This document shows positions 8,156-16,232 of a DNA stretch of 64,000 nt, piece after piece. The notes below the pieces were generated by a model, which did not search any database, was not told where the DNA came from, and saw only the letters and a program-made list of their open reading frames with translations. The DNA is taken from positions 558,001-622,000 of the forward strand of contig NZ_JARXVH010000005.1 of NCBI RefSeq assembly GCF_029892565.1, in the 5' to 3' direction. The position numbers were made by a program, and so were the translations under genes. This DNA is from Streptomyces pseudovenezuelae. Lineage in GTDB: Bacteria > Actinomycetota > Actinomycetes > Streptomycetales > Streptomycetaceae. Position 1 is the stretch's first letter; each line of letters begins with the position of its first letter.

Positions 8156-8193
8156 GTAACACGGGGTTCACAGTCGGGCAATGATCGGGAAAT
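8156..8193 (+). promoter_or_regulatory. candidate GlnR box of glnII
   Basis: Four pentamers with exact six-base gaps: GTAAC (8156-8160), TTCAC (8167-8171), GCAAT (8178-8182) and GAAAT (8189-8193). This follows the published streptomycete GlnR layout gTnAc-n6-GaAAc repeated twice, with degeneracy in the second and third units. It lies 100-137 bases upstream of glnII, and TTGACA at 8200-8205 could be a -35 element just downstream. GlnR control of glnII is established in S. coelicolor; this exact site is my assignment. Confidence 0.7.
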
Positions 8194-8292
8194 CGCCTGT
8201 TGACAGGCTGCCGGGCATCGAACGCGGCGTCCCGGTGCCGCAGCGCCGCAGCACCCGCAAGCGCGTAGACACATCCCCGAAGGAAGTGGCCC

Positions 8293-9321
8293 GTGACCTT
8301 CAAGGCTGAGTACATCTGGATCGACGGCACCCAGCCGACGGCGAAGCTCCGCTCCAAGACGAAGATCCTGGCGGACGACGCCAAGGGCGCCGAGCTGGGG
8401 ATCTGGGGCTTCGACGGGTCGTCGACCAACCAGGCCGAGGGCCACGCGTCGGACCGTGTCCTCAAGCCGGTCTTCACCTGCCCGGACCCGATCCGCGGCG
8501 GCGACGACGTCCTCGTCCTGTGCGAGGTCCTCAACATCGACTTCACGCCGCACGAGTCGAACACCCGGGCCGCGCTGACCGAGGTGGCCGAGAAGTTCGC
8601 CTCGCAGGAGCCGATCTTCGGCATCGAGCAGGAGTACACGTTCTTCAAGGACGGCTACCCGCTCGGCTTCCCCAAGGGCGGCTTCCCGGCCCCCCAGGGC
8701 GGCTACTACTGCGGTGTCGGCGCCGACGAGATTTTCGGCCGTGACATCGTCGAGGCCCACTTGGACAACTGCCTCAAGGCCGGCCTCGCGATCTCCGGCA
8801 TCAACGCCGAGGTCATGCCCGGCCAGTGGGAGTTCCAGGTCGGCCCGGTCTCCCCGCTGGAGGTCTCCGACCACCTGTGGATCGCCCGCTGGCTGCTCTA
8901 CCGCACCGCCGAGGACTTCGACGTCTCCGCGACGCTGGACCCGAAGCCGGTGAAGGGCGACTGGAACGGCGCCGGAGCGCACACCAACTTCTCCACCAAG
9001 GCGATGCGCGAGGGCTACGACGCGATCATCACCGCCGCCGAGTCGCTGGGCGAGGGCTCCAAGCCGCTCGACCACGTCAAGCACTACGGCGCCGGCATCG
9101 ACGACCGCCTGACCGGTCTGCACGAGACCGCCCCGTGGAACGAGTACTCCTACGGCGTCTCCAACCGCGGCGCCTCGGTCCGTATCCCGTGGCAGGTCGA
9201 GAAGGACGGCAAGGGCTACATCGAGGACCGCCGCCCGAACGCCAACGTCGACCCGTACCTGGTGACGCGGCTGATCGTCGACACCTGCTGCTCGGCGCTG
9301 GAGAAGGCCGGACAGGTCTGA
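8293..9321 (+). CDS. glnII: glutamine synthetase type II (GlnII)
   Basis: Condenses glutamate and ammonium with ATP to form glutamine. The 342-residue length, the start TFKAEYIWIDGTQPTAKLRS and the motifs GFDGSSTNQAEG (about 38), NAEVMPGQWEFQVGP (about 170) and the ATP-loop GAGAHTNFSTKAM (about 225) mark the eukaryote-like GSII family, not the 12-mer GSI family. GSII lacks the adenylylation Tyr loop, so GlnE encoded 31 kb away should not control it; regulation is transcriptional through GlnR. GTG 8293 is preceded by AAGGAAG. The gene is monocistronic between a GlnR-like site and a strong terminator. Confidence 0.97.
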   Translation: MTFKAEYIWIDGTQPTAKLRSKTKILADDAKGAELGIWGFDGSSTNQAEGHASDRVLKPVFTCPDPIRGGDDVLVLCEVLNIDFTPHESNTRAALTEVAEKFASQEPIFGIEQEYTFFKDGYPLGFPKGGFPAPQGGYYCGVGADEIFGRDIVEAHLDNCLKAGLAISGINAEVMPGQWEFQVGPVSPLEVSDHLWIARWLLYRTAEDFDVSATLDPKPVKGDWNGAGAHTNFSTKAMREGYDAIITAAESLGEGSKPLDHVKHYGAGIDDRLTGLHETAPWNEYSYGVSNRGASVRIPWQVEKDGKGYIEDRRPNANVDPYLVTRLIVDTCCSALEKAGQV

Positions 9322-9332
9322 TCCGCCCGAGT

Positions 9333-9380
9333 CCACGCGAAGGGGCGTCCACCGGCCACGGTGGACGCCCCTTCGCGTGG
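9333..9380. terminator. glnII terminator, 22-bp perfect stem
   Basis: CCACGCGAAGGGGCGTCCAC and two more bases (9333-9354) pair exactly with 9359-9380 around a four-base loop. It starts 11 bases after the glnII stop. There is no T tract, as is usual for actinobacterial terminators. Confidence 0.9.
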
Positions 9381-9454
9381 GCCCCTCCCCCGGGATGCGT
9401 CCAAGCTGTGAGAGGAGACTCCTGTTGCGGGCCCGTGTCTGCTTCAATGGGCCC

Positions 9455-9577
9455 ATGACCGGCTTCCAGAATCACACCGCGACGGGTCGCCATGACCTGG
9501 AGCCGTTCTGGCCGTCCCGTCAGCACCACGACTTCGACCGGGTGTGTTGCCGCGCGATGAACGCGCCGGCCCTCTAA
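9455..9577 (+). CDS. 40-residue Cys-Cys ORF, possible regulatory leader peptide
   Basis: A short ORF, ATG 9455 to TAA 9577, encoding 40 residues that end RQHHDFDRVCCRAMNAPAL. In-frame ATG 9446 would add three residues, and neither start has a good Shine-Dalgarno site. The stretch HxDxxRVCC resembles the R-H-x-D-L-x-R-V core of actinobacterial Cys-type leader peptides that attenuate downstream genes. It ends 81 bases before a winged-helix gene, and that gap contains small dyads (GGCC-TTC-GGCC at 9591-9601). I believe similar peptides occur in other streptomycetes. A regulatory role is inference; it could also be a small functional protein. Confidence 0.55.
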   Translation: MTGFQNHTATGRHDLEPFWPSRQHHDFDRVCCRAMNAPAL

Positions 9578-9658
9578 AGCCGTACCTCCTGGCCTTCGGC
9601 CGGCGCGACACGAGTACGTCCCTCGACGAAACCTCTCGCGCGAAAGAGCTGATCTCTC

Positions 9659-10240
9659 ATGGCGATCGTCCGTTCTCTTCCCACCGCCGCCGCCCCCGCC
9701 GCCACGCTGGACACTCCCGCCCCGAACGGCACCCGCAGTCATCTGCGCGCCGTGGACCGGGACGAGGTGATCGACGTCGCGGAGTTCCTGCCGCCGGGTG
9801 CCACCTGGCTGCCCGCACCCGCGCACACCCTGCCCACGCTGCCGGGACAGCCGCCGATGGTCGGCTACCTGGTCCTCATCCCGGCCGACGGCCCGCACCT
9901 GGCCCGGCCCGAGCTCGCCCCGGCCCCCGAGGCACTCGACGCCGACGACCCGCTCGTCCGCATCGACCCCGTACAGCGCACGGCCGCGGTGGACGGACGC
10001 GAACTCGACCTCACGTACCTGGAGTTCGAGCTGCTCGCCCACCTCGTGGCGTTCCCGAACCGGGTGCACACCCGCGACCAGCTGGTCACCACGGTGTGGG
10101 GGTACGGCCATGTCGGCGACGGCCGCACGGTCGACGTGCACATCGCCCGGCTGCGCCGCAAGCTGGGCGCCGAGCACCGCCAGGCGATCCAGACCGTGCG
10201 CCGGGTCGGCTACAAGTACACGCCGCCGACCGGCCGTTGA
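9659..10240 (+). CDS. OmpR/PhoB-type winged-helix DNA-binding protein lacking a receiver domain
   Basis: A 193-residue protein. Residues 1-95 are Ala/Pro-rich and not recognisable. Residues about 100-193 form a complete Trans_Reg_C winged helix: LTYLEFELLAHLVAFPNRVH, then TRDQLVTTVWGY, then the recognition helix GRTVDVHIARLRRKLG and the wing IQTVRRVGYKY. There is no receiver domain or phospho-acceptor Asp, so it is not a normal response regulator and probably senses its signal through the N-terminal half or acts constitutively. ATG 9659 has only a weak upstream GAAAGAG. It is preceded by the Cys-Cys short ORF, which may control it. Targets are unknown. Confidence 0.85.
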   Translation: MAIVRSLPTAAAPAATLDTPAPNGTRSHLRAVDRDEVIDVAEFLPPGATWLPAPAHTLPTLPGQPPMVGYLVLIPADGPHLARPELAPAPEALDADDPLVRIDPVQRTAAVDGRELDLTYLEFELLAHLVAFPNRVHTRDQLVTTVWGYGHVGDGRTVDVHIARLRRKLGAEHRQAIQTVRRVGYKYTPPTGR

Positions 10241-10297
10241 TCTGCTGACGGCAGAGGACCGTTCCGCCCCGCGGACGAATCGGGCAGAGTCACCGGC

Positions 10298-11299
10298 ATG
10301 AGACTTCTGGTGCTGGGTGGTACGGAGTTCGTGGGACGGGCCGTCGTCGAGGCGGCCCTCGGGCGCGGCTGGGACGTGACCGTCCTCAACCGGGGACGGC
10401 AGGTACCCATGGCCGAGGTGCGGTCACTGCAGGGTGACCGCACCGCCCCCGACGGACTCGCCGCCCTCGCCGAGGGCGAGTGGGACGCGGTCGTCGACAC
10501 CTGGTCGGCGGCGCCCCGGGCGGTGCACGAGTCGGCACGGCTGCTGCGGGGCCGCGTGGGCCGGTACGTGTACGTGTCGAGCTGCTCGGTGTACGCCTGG
10601 TCCCCGCCGGCCGGGTACGCCGAGGACGCGCCGCTGGTCGAGGGCGCCGAGCCCGACGCGGACCGCACGGACTACGCGCGCGACAAGCGCGGCGCCGAGA
10701 TCGCCGCCGTCGAGGCCTTCGGCGCGGAGGACTCCGTGCTGGTACGGGCCGGGCTGATCCTCGGCCCGTACGAGAACGTGGGGCGGCTGCCGTGGTGGCT
10801 CGGCCGGATCGCGCGCGGCGGACCCGTGCTGGCCCCGGGGCCACGGGAGCTGCCGCTGCAGTACGTCGATGCCCGGGACCTCGCCGAGTGGTGCCTGGGC
10901 GCGGTGGAGCAGGGGCTGAGCGGGCCGTACAACCTGATCAGCGCGCCGGGGCACACGACGATGGGCGAGCTGCTCGACGCGTGTGTCCAGGTCACCGGCG
11001 GTCCGGCCGAGCTGCGCTGGACCGCGCCGGAGGTCGTCCTGGACGCCGGTATCGAGCCGTGGACGCAGTTGCCGGTCTGGGTGCCGCCGAACTCCGACAT
11101 GCACGACGCCCTGCACAGCGCTGACGTGTCGCGGGCGCTGGCGACGGGGCTCACCTGCCGCCCGGTCGGCGAGACCGTCGCCGACACCTGGGCCTGGCTG
11201 CGGTCGATCGGCGGGACGGTTCCCGTGCGGCCGGGCCGTACGCCCCCGGGGCTCGACCCGGAGGAGGAGGCGAAAGCGCTGGGCCTTCGGACTCCCTGA
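10298..11299 (+). CDS. NAD-dependent epimerase/dehydratase family protein
   Basis: A 333-residue extended short-chain dehydrogenase. The Rossmann glycine motif is LVLGGTEFVGRAV at the N-terminus, the active-site serines follow VYVSSCSVYAW (about residue 90), and the Tyr/Lys pair is in DYARDKRGA (about 125). The C-terminal substrate-binding half contains LPLQYVDARDLAEW. The GGTEFVG variant is typical of a large Streptomyces clade annotated as reductase or NDP-sugar epimerase without known substrate. The gene stands alone upstream of the two-component pair, so context gives no further hint. Confidence 0.85.
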   Translation: MRLLVLGGTEFVGRAVVEAALGRGWDVTVLNRGRQVPMAEVRSLQGDRTAPDGLAALAEGEWDAVVDTWSAAPRAVHESARLLRGRVGRYVYVSSCSVYAWSPPAGYAEDAPLVEGAEPDADRTDYARDKRGAEIAAVEAFGAEDSVLVRAGLILGPYENVGRLPWWLGRIARGGPVLAPGPRELPLQYVDARDLAEWCLGAVEQGLSGPYNLISAPGHTTMGELLDACVQVTGGPAELRWTAPEVVLDAGIEPWTQLPVWVPPNSDMHDALHSADVSRALATGLTCRPVGETVADTWAWLRSIGGTVPVRPGRTPPGLDPEEEAKALGLRTP

Positions 11300-11393
11300 G
11301 CGCGTCCCTGAACAGGGGGTGGGGCTGGCACCACCCCCCGCCGGGTGGTTCGACCCCGTGACCTGTGGGGAGCGGCTCGGCGAGACTGGCGGC

Positions 11394-12659
11394 ATGGAGA
11401 CCAAGAGCGGGAACAGCAGGGCGCGGTCGGTCGCGGTGGACGGGGCCAGGGCGCTCGCGCTGGCCGTCGTGTCGCTGGCCGGATCGCTCACGCTGTTCGT
11501 CCTGACCTTCGTGTCGATCGTGCTCATCGTGCTGGGCGTCGGGATCGTCACGACCCCCTGGGTGCTGACCGGTGTGCGCGCCTTCGCGGACTGGCGGCGG
11601 CTGGTGGCGGCCGAGTGGTGCGGGGTGCGGATCCCGCCGGCGTACCGGCCGCTGCCCCGGGACGCGAATCCGTGGACGCGCACCTTCGGGATGCTCGGCG
11701 ATCCGGCGACCTGGCGGGACCTTCGCTGGCTGGTGGTGGACATGACCGCGGGGTTCGTGACCGCGCTGCTGCCGGCGATGCTGCTCCTGTACCCGTTCGA
11801 GGGCTTCGCGCTGGCGTTCGGGCTGTGGCGGGTCTTCACCGACGGGACGTACGTCGGCTGGTGGTACGGCTTCGTGCCGGTGAGCGGGCAGGCCTCCGCG
11901 CTGCTCGCGGGTCTGCTGGGCGCCGTCCTGCTGGTCGCGGCCTGGTTCCTCACGCCGGTCCTGCTGCGCGTCCACTTCCTGCTGACCCGCGCCGTGCTCG
12001 CCTCCGGCCAGGGCGAACTCGCCGAGCGGGTAAGGGTGTTGACCGAGACCCGGCGGGACGCGGTCGACACCTCCGCCGCCGAACTGCGCCGGATCGAGCG
12101 CGACCTGCACGACGGCGCGCAGGCCCGGCTGGTCGCCATGGGCATGGATCTCGGCACCATCGAGGCGCTGATCGAGAAGAACCCGGCGAAGGCACGGCAG
12201 TTGCTCGCGCAGGCCCGGCAGAACTCCGTGGAGACCCTCGCCGAACTGCGCGACCTGGTGCACGGCATCCATCCGCCGGTCCTGGCCGAGCGTGGACTGG
12301 GCGACGCCGTAAGGGCGTTGGCGCTGCGGCTGCCCGTACCGACGGACGTCACCGTGGAGTTGGCGGGGCGGGCGGACGCGCCGGTGGAGTCGGCCGCGTA
12401 CTTCGCGGTGAGCGAGATCCTCACCAACACGGTCAAGCACGCGGACGCCGAGCGCGTCTGGGTCGACCTGCACCACACCGACGGCAGGCTGCGGATCACG
12501 GTCACCGACAACGGCAGGGGCGGCGCGGCGATCGGAGCCGGCTCCGGACTCTCCGGGGTCGAGCGGCGGCTGGGTACATTCGACGGCGTCCTGGCCGTCA
12601 GCAGCCCCGCCGGCGGTCCCACCATGGTGACCATGGAGATCCCTTGCGTGTTGTCCTAG
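11394..12659 (+). CDS. sensor histidine kinase, NarL-partner type
   Basis: A 421-residue membrane histidine kinase. Residues about 15-60 and 115-195 form four hydrophobic segments belonging to a Streptomyces sensor domain with little extracytoplasmic loop, suggesting signal sensing within or at the membrane. The HisKA_3 dimerisation helix carries phospho-acceptor His239 in RIERDLHDGAQARL, and the HATPase_c domain has VSEILTNTVKHADA (N box) and TDNGRGG (G box). ATG 11394 is the first start after the promoter region. Its 3' end overlaps the response regulator by 16 bases, so the two are translationally coupled. The stimulus is unknown. Confidence 0.92.
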   Translation: METKSGNSRARSVAVDGARALALAVVSLAGSLTLFVLTFVSIVLIVLGVGIVTTPWVLTGVRAFADWRRLVAAEWCGVRIPPAYRPLPRDANPWTRTFGMLGDPATWRDLRWLVVDMTAGFVTALLPAMLLLYPFEGFALAFGLWRVFTDGTYVGWWYGFVPVSGQASALLAGLLGAVLLVAAWFLTPVLLRVHFLLTRAVLASGQGELAERVRVLTETRRDAVDTSAAELRRIERDLHDGAQARLVAMGMDLGTIEALIEKNPAKARQLLAQARQNSVETLAELRDLVHGIHPPVLAERGLGDAVRALALRLPVPTDVTVELAGRADAPVESAAYFAVSEILTNTVKHADAERVWVDLHHTDGRLRITVTDNGRGGAAIGAGSGLSGVERRLGTFDGVLAVSSPAGGPTMVTMEIPCVLS

Positions 12660-13297
12660 CCGAAGACCTGTTCCTGCTGCGCGACGGTCTGGTCCGCATG
12701 CTGGAGGCCTACGACTTCGAGATCGCGGCGGCCGTCGAGACCGGCCCCGAGCTGGAGCGGGCGCTGGCCGAGCTGGCGCCGGACGTCGCCGTGGTCGACG
12801 TACGACTGCCGCCCACGCACACCGACGAGGGGCTGCAGTGCGCGCTGCGGGCCCGCCGGGCCAGACCCGGGCTGCCGGTGCTGGTGCTGTCCCAGCACGT
12901 GGAGCAGCTGTACGCGCGCGAGCTGCTGGCCGACGGGACCGGCGGGATCGGCTATCTGCTCAAGGACCGGGTGTTCGACGCGGAGCAGTTCGTGGACTCG
13001 GTACGGCGGGTCGCGGCGGGCGGCACGGCGATGGACCCGCAGGTGATCCAGCAACTGCTGTCCCGGCGGGCCGCCGACGACCGGCCGCTGGGGCGCCTGA
13101 CGCCGCGCGAGGTCGAGGTGCTGGAGCTTATGGCACAAGGCCGGTCCAACGCGGCGATCGCGGGACAACTGGTCGTGACGGAGCGGGCGATCGCCAAACA
13201 CACCTCCAACATCTTCGCCAAGCTGGATCTTGAGGTGTCGGACGACGACAACCGTCGCGTACTGGCCGTATTGGCCTATCTCGACCGGGGCCGCTGA
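12644..13297 (+). CDS. LuxR/NarL family response regulator
   Basis: A 217-residue response regulator paired with the preceding kinase. The receiver domain has the acidic pair in VVLAEDLFLLRDGL, phospho-acceptor Asp52 in VAVVDVRLP and the conserved Lys in GYLLKDRV. The C-terminal LuxR helix-turn-helix is LTPREVEVLELMAQGRSNAA onward (about residues 150-195). The only start that gives a normal N-terminus is TTG 12644, with GGAG five bases upstream, inside the end of the kinase gene. A TTG start with a 16-base overlap is unusual and may limit regulator output relative to kinase. Confidence 0.9.
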   Translation: MRVVLAEDLFLLRDGLVRMLEAYDFEIAAAVETGPELERALAELAPDVAVVDVRLPPTHTDEGLQCALRARRARPGLPVLVLSQHVEQLYARELLADGTGGIGYLLKDRVFDAEQFVDSVRRVAAGGTAMDPQVIQQLLSRRAADDRPLGRLTPREVEVLELMAQGRSNAAIAGQLVVTERAIAKHTSNIFAKLDLEVSDDDNRRVLAVLAYLDRGR

Positions 13298-13489
13298 CCA
13301 CTTCGCGTGAGGTCACGGCAACTCCTCGTAGGGTTTGGGGAGTTGAAACCCAGGTTTCCCATCAACCTCTCATTAATTTGTGAGTCGGCTGAACACCTCG
13401 GAGGCCCCTTGCGTATCAAAGGGCGCCGCTTCACTCCTGTCGGGCGCCTTGATGCCCCGCCAAGCCCGCAAGGAAGTCAGAGGAGTTCC

Positions 13490-15040
13490 ATGGGACGCAA
13501 CAATCGCAAACGCCGTACGCCGCTGGCCACCAAGGCCATAGCCGCATCGGCGGCCCTAGCGCTCGGTGGGGGCGGGCTGATCTGGGCGAACTTCTACGCC
13601 TCGGCACACGAGTCGAACAACGCCGGCCAGAATCAGACCAAGGCCGCCAACGCTTCGTCCGTGGCCACGATCTCGTGCCCGGATGTCGGCCAGAAACTGA
13701 CGAACGTGCCGAATGCGGCGCGTAACGGCGTGGCGAAGGAGCTGGCGACCCTCGACAAGCAGATCACCGAGGCCTACGCCCGGCTCGCTTCCACCCGGCA
13801 GGCGCAGGCAGGCGACGCGAACTTCGTGCAGAACGCGATCGTCGGCCCCCTCAAGGAGAAGCGGACCGCGACCCTCAACCGGATCCGGATCGACATCCAG
13901 CGAGTGGGCGGCCAGGTCGACGCGGCCGGGCTGAGCGCGCTCGCCACCTGTACGACACAGTCCGCCAACCAGACCAACGCCGGTGGCGGCGGTGGCAACA
14001 ACAACGGCCAGAACAACGGCGGCCAGAACAACAACGGCGGCCAGCAGGGCAACGGGGGCCAGGCCACGGCCGCCCCGAGCGCTGATCCGAGCGCCCCCGC
14101 GAACATCGGCGGACAGGCCGGCAACGGTCCGGTGGCCGCCGACTTCGTGGACATCACGAAGGCCGCGAACAACGTCCAGGGGAAGCCGCAGCAGCAGCAG
14201 GCGGGCTCCACCGGTACGTTCACCACCAAGTGCGGCGTGAACGCGAACAAGAACCACAACACCGACAACGTGATCGTGGCGCCCGGCGTGACCAACGGCG
14301 CGCACCACCTGCACGACTACGTCGGCAACCAGAAGGTCGACGCTTTCGCCACCAACGACTCGTTGGCCGCGGAGCAGACCAGCTGCCAGAACCAGAGCGA
14401 CAGTTCGGCGTACTACTGGCCGGTCGTGCGTATCCAGGACGGTACGAAGGACTTCGACCAGAACGCGGACGGCGGTGGCAAGGAAGGCAACGTCGGCAAG
14501 ATCCTGACCCCGCAGTCGGCCGAGATCAAGTACGTCGGCAGCCCGGCCAGCAAGGTCACCGCGATGCCGCAGTTCCTGCGCATCATCACCGGTGACGCCA
14601 AGACCACCACCAACGGTCTGGCCAACGCCAACGCGCACTGGAGCTGCACCGGCTTCGAGGACAAGGTGCAGCTGACGGAGCAGTACCCGATCTGCCCGCA
14701 GGGCAGCAACGTGGTGCGCACCTTCGCCTTCCAGAGCTGCTGGGACGGCACGAACATCGACAGCGCCAACCACCGTACCCACGTGGCCTTCGCCGACCCG
14801 GCGAGCGGTGTCTGCGGGAACGGCTTCAAGGCGATCCCCCAGCTGACGATGCGCCTGGTCTACAAGATCAACCCGCCGACCCTGCAGAACGGTCAGGTGA
14901 AGAACGCCTACGCGGTGGACGGCTTCCCGGAGCAGCTCCACAAGTCGGCCACGGACCACGACGACTTCATCGCGGTCTTCAAGAACGGCCTGGCGAACAA
15001 GATCGCCAACTGCATCAACTCCGGCAAGAAGTGCCAGTGA
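13490..15040 (+). CDS. secreted DUF1996 domain-containing protein
   Basis: A 516-residue exported protein. A basic N-terminus (GRNNRKRRTPLATK) and hydrophobic helix form a signal peptide or anchor. A helical region (about 60-155) precedes a Gly/Asn/Gln-rich linker (about 160-195). The C-terminal two thirds is a DUF1996 domain with TNGAHHLHDYVGNQ, the metal-like His pairs, YYWPVVRI, HWSCTGFED and SCWDGTNIDS. DUF1996 proteins are secreted and often associated with cell walls or polysaccharides, but no activity is established. ATG 13490 has AGAGGAG just upstream. The 190 bases before it include an AT-richer promoter-like segment near 13370-13380. Confidence 0.88.
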   Translation: MGRNNRKRRTPLATKAIAASAALALGGGGLIWANFYASAHESNNAGQNQTKAANASSVATISCPDVGQKLTNVPNAARNGVAKELATLDKQITEAYARLASTRQAQAGDANFVQNAIVGPLKEKRTATLNRIRIDIQRVGGQVDAAGLSALATCTTQSANQTNAGGGGGNNNGQNNGGQNNNGGQQGNGGQATAAPSADPSAPANIGGQAGNGPVAADFVDITKAANNVQGKPQQQQAGSTGTFTTKCGVNANKNHNTDNVIVAPGVTNGAHHLHDYVGNQKVDAFATNDSLAAEQTSCQNQSDSSAYYWPVVRIQDGTKDFDQNADGGGKEGNVGKILTPQSAEIKYVGSPASKVTAMPQFLRIITGDAKTTTNGLANANAHWSCTGFEDKVQLTEQYPICPQGSNVVRTFAFQSCWDGTNIDSANHRTHVAFADPASGVCGNGFKAIPQLTMRLVYKINPPTLQNGQVKNAYAVDGFPEQLHKSATDHDDFIAVFKNGLANKIANCINSGKKCQ

Positions 15041-15081
15041 CGATGTAGCACCGGGAGACCGGTGATCGGTGACAGGTGACA

Positions 15082-15118
15082 GAAGCGGGCGGTGGGAGAA
15101 TCTCCCACCGCCCGCTTC
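15082..15118. terminator. bidirectional terminator between convergent genes
   Basis: GAAGCGGGCGGTGGGAG (15082-15098) pairs perfectly with 15102-15118 around AAT. It sits between the ends of the DUF1996 gene and the lipoprotein gene on the opposite strand and can serve both. Confidence 0.85.
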
Positions 15119-15150
15119 GCCGTATGCCGGTTGTCGTACGCCCGAGCCGT

Positions 15151-15558
15151 TCAGCTGGTGTGCTTGCTGTGGTCGGTGCCGATCTCCTCCTCGCCGCCCA
15201 GTGTGAGCTGCAGCGCCTTGACCACCTTGTCCTCGCCGACGGCGACCCACTTGCGGCCGACGAGGTAGAAACCGCCGTAGTCCTTGGCGTCGTTGATCCA
15301 CTCGCGCTGGCCGCGGTCGGTGGCGAAGGTGGCGAAGACGAACTTGCCGGCGGAGGTCTTGCAGATCGCCTGCCGGACCTCGTCGGAGTCGATCTGTATG
15401 TCCGGGGTGCACTTCGCCTTGGCGGCCAGGCTCTCCAGGCTGCCGGTCGCGGTGACCGGCACCTTGGCGGCCGCGTCGCTGTCGCCGGATCCACAGCCCG
15501 CCAGCGCCACGGCGGCCGCGGCGCCCGCAACGGCGAGCATCGGTCGGGTCAACCTCAT
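15151..15558 (-). CDS. small lipoprotein of unknown function
   Basis: A 135-residue lipoprotein. The signal peptide ends in the lipobox VALAGC with Cys22 as the lipidated residue. The mature part is a compact domain with two further Cys residues (KCTPDI and AICKTS) that could form a disulfide, and FATDRGQREWINDAKDYGGF in the middle. I do not recognise a named family. GGAGG lies five bases before ATG 15558. It is convergent with the DUF1996 gene and divergent from the TPR gene. Confidence 0.8.
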   Translation of the reverse strand: MRLTRPMLAVAGAAAAVALAGCGSGDSDAAAKVPVTATGSLESLAAKAKCTPDIQIDSDEVRQAICKTSAGKFVFATFATDRGQREWINDAKDYGGFYLVGRKWVAVGEDKVVKALQLTLGGEEEIGTDHSKHTS

Positions 15559-15673
15559 CTGTTCCTCCGGTCGCTCTGCTGGCCCAGGGGCCCGTCCCCT
15601 TCGATACGGCTGTGAGACGCGGTGCGCTCAAATCCAGTGTCCTCGTGGGTACGCCTGTGCGAACGTATGCCCC

Positions 15674-16183
15674 GTGAACCAAGACTGGGAAGATCGCGTG
15701 ACCGCCGCCTGGGCCGGCTTCGACGACTACGCCGAGGAGGAGGCCGCCGATTTCCGTGCCGTGATCGACGCCCTCGCCGCCGAGCTGCCCGACGGCAGCC
15801 CGCTGGGCTCCTTCGAGCGGGCCTGCGCCTGGGACTCCACGGGCCACTCGGACCGGGCGGTGCCGCTGTACCGGGAGGCGCTGGCGCGCGGACTGAGCGA
15901 GGCCAGTCAGTACAAGGGAGGTCGGGCCAAGATCCAACTGTCCAGTTCGCTGCGGAACATCGGGGAGGCGGAGGAGGGCGTCAAGCTGCTGACCCCCGAA
16001 CTGGACGCACCCTCCGACGAGTTGGACGACGCCGTACGGGGCTGCCTCGCGCTGTGCCTGTCCAGCCTCGGCCGCGACCGCGAGGGCCTCTCGCTCGTCC
16101 TGGGTGCGCTGGCCCCTCATCTGCCGCGCTACCAGCGGTCGATGGCGAACTACGCGCGGGCTTTGGTCGAACCGGAGGCCTGA
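15674..16183 (+). CDS. tetratricopeptide-repeat protein
   Basis: A 169-residue soluble all-helical protein with TPR-like units: FERACAWDSTGHSDRAVPLY, LSSSLRNIGEAEEGVKLL and LALCLSSLGRDREGLSLVL. Such proteins act as protein-binding scaffolds. I recognise it as a conserved actinobacterial small TPR protein but know no partner. GTG 15674 lacks an obvious Shine-Dalgarno site, so a leaderless message is possible. It is followed 49 bases later by the large membrane protein on the same strand. Confidence 0.78.
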   Translation: MNQDWEDRVTAAWAGFDDYAEEEAADFRAVIDALAAELPDGSPLGSFERACAWDSTGHSDRAVPLYREALARGLSEASQYKGGRAKIQLSSSLRNIGEAEEGVKLLTPELDAPSDELDDAVRGCLALCLSSLGRDREGLSLVLGALAPHLPRYQRSMANYARALVEPEA

Positions 16184-16232
16184 CTCGCCCGGGCGGCGGT
16201 GACCAACCCACCATTCGCTCGTTTTGCTGAAC

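Noticed and set aside
7483..9456. Extension of the hydrolase reading frame upstream through marR and glnII
   Set aside because: The extra 650 or so codons cover the MarR operator and two real genes; the hydrolase fold begins after ATG 7482.
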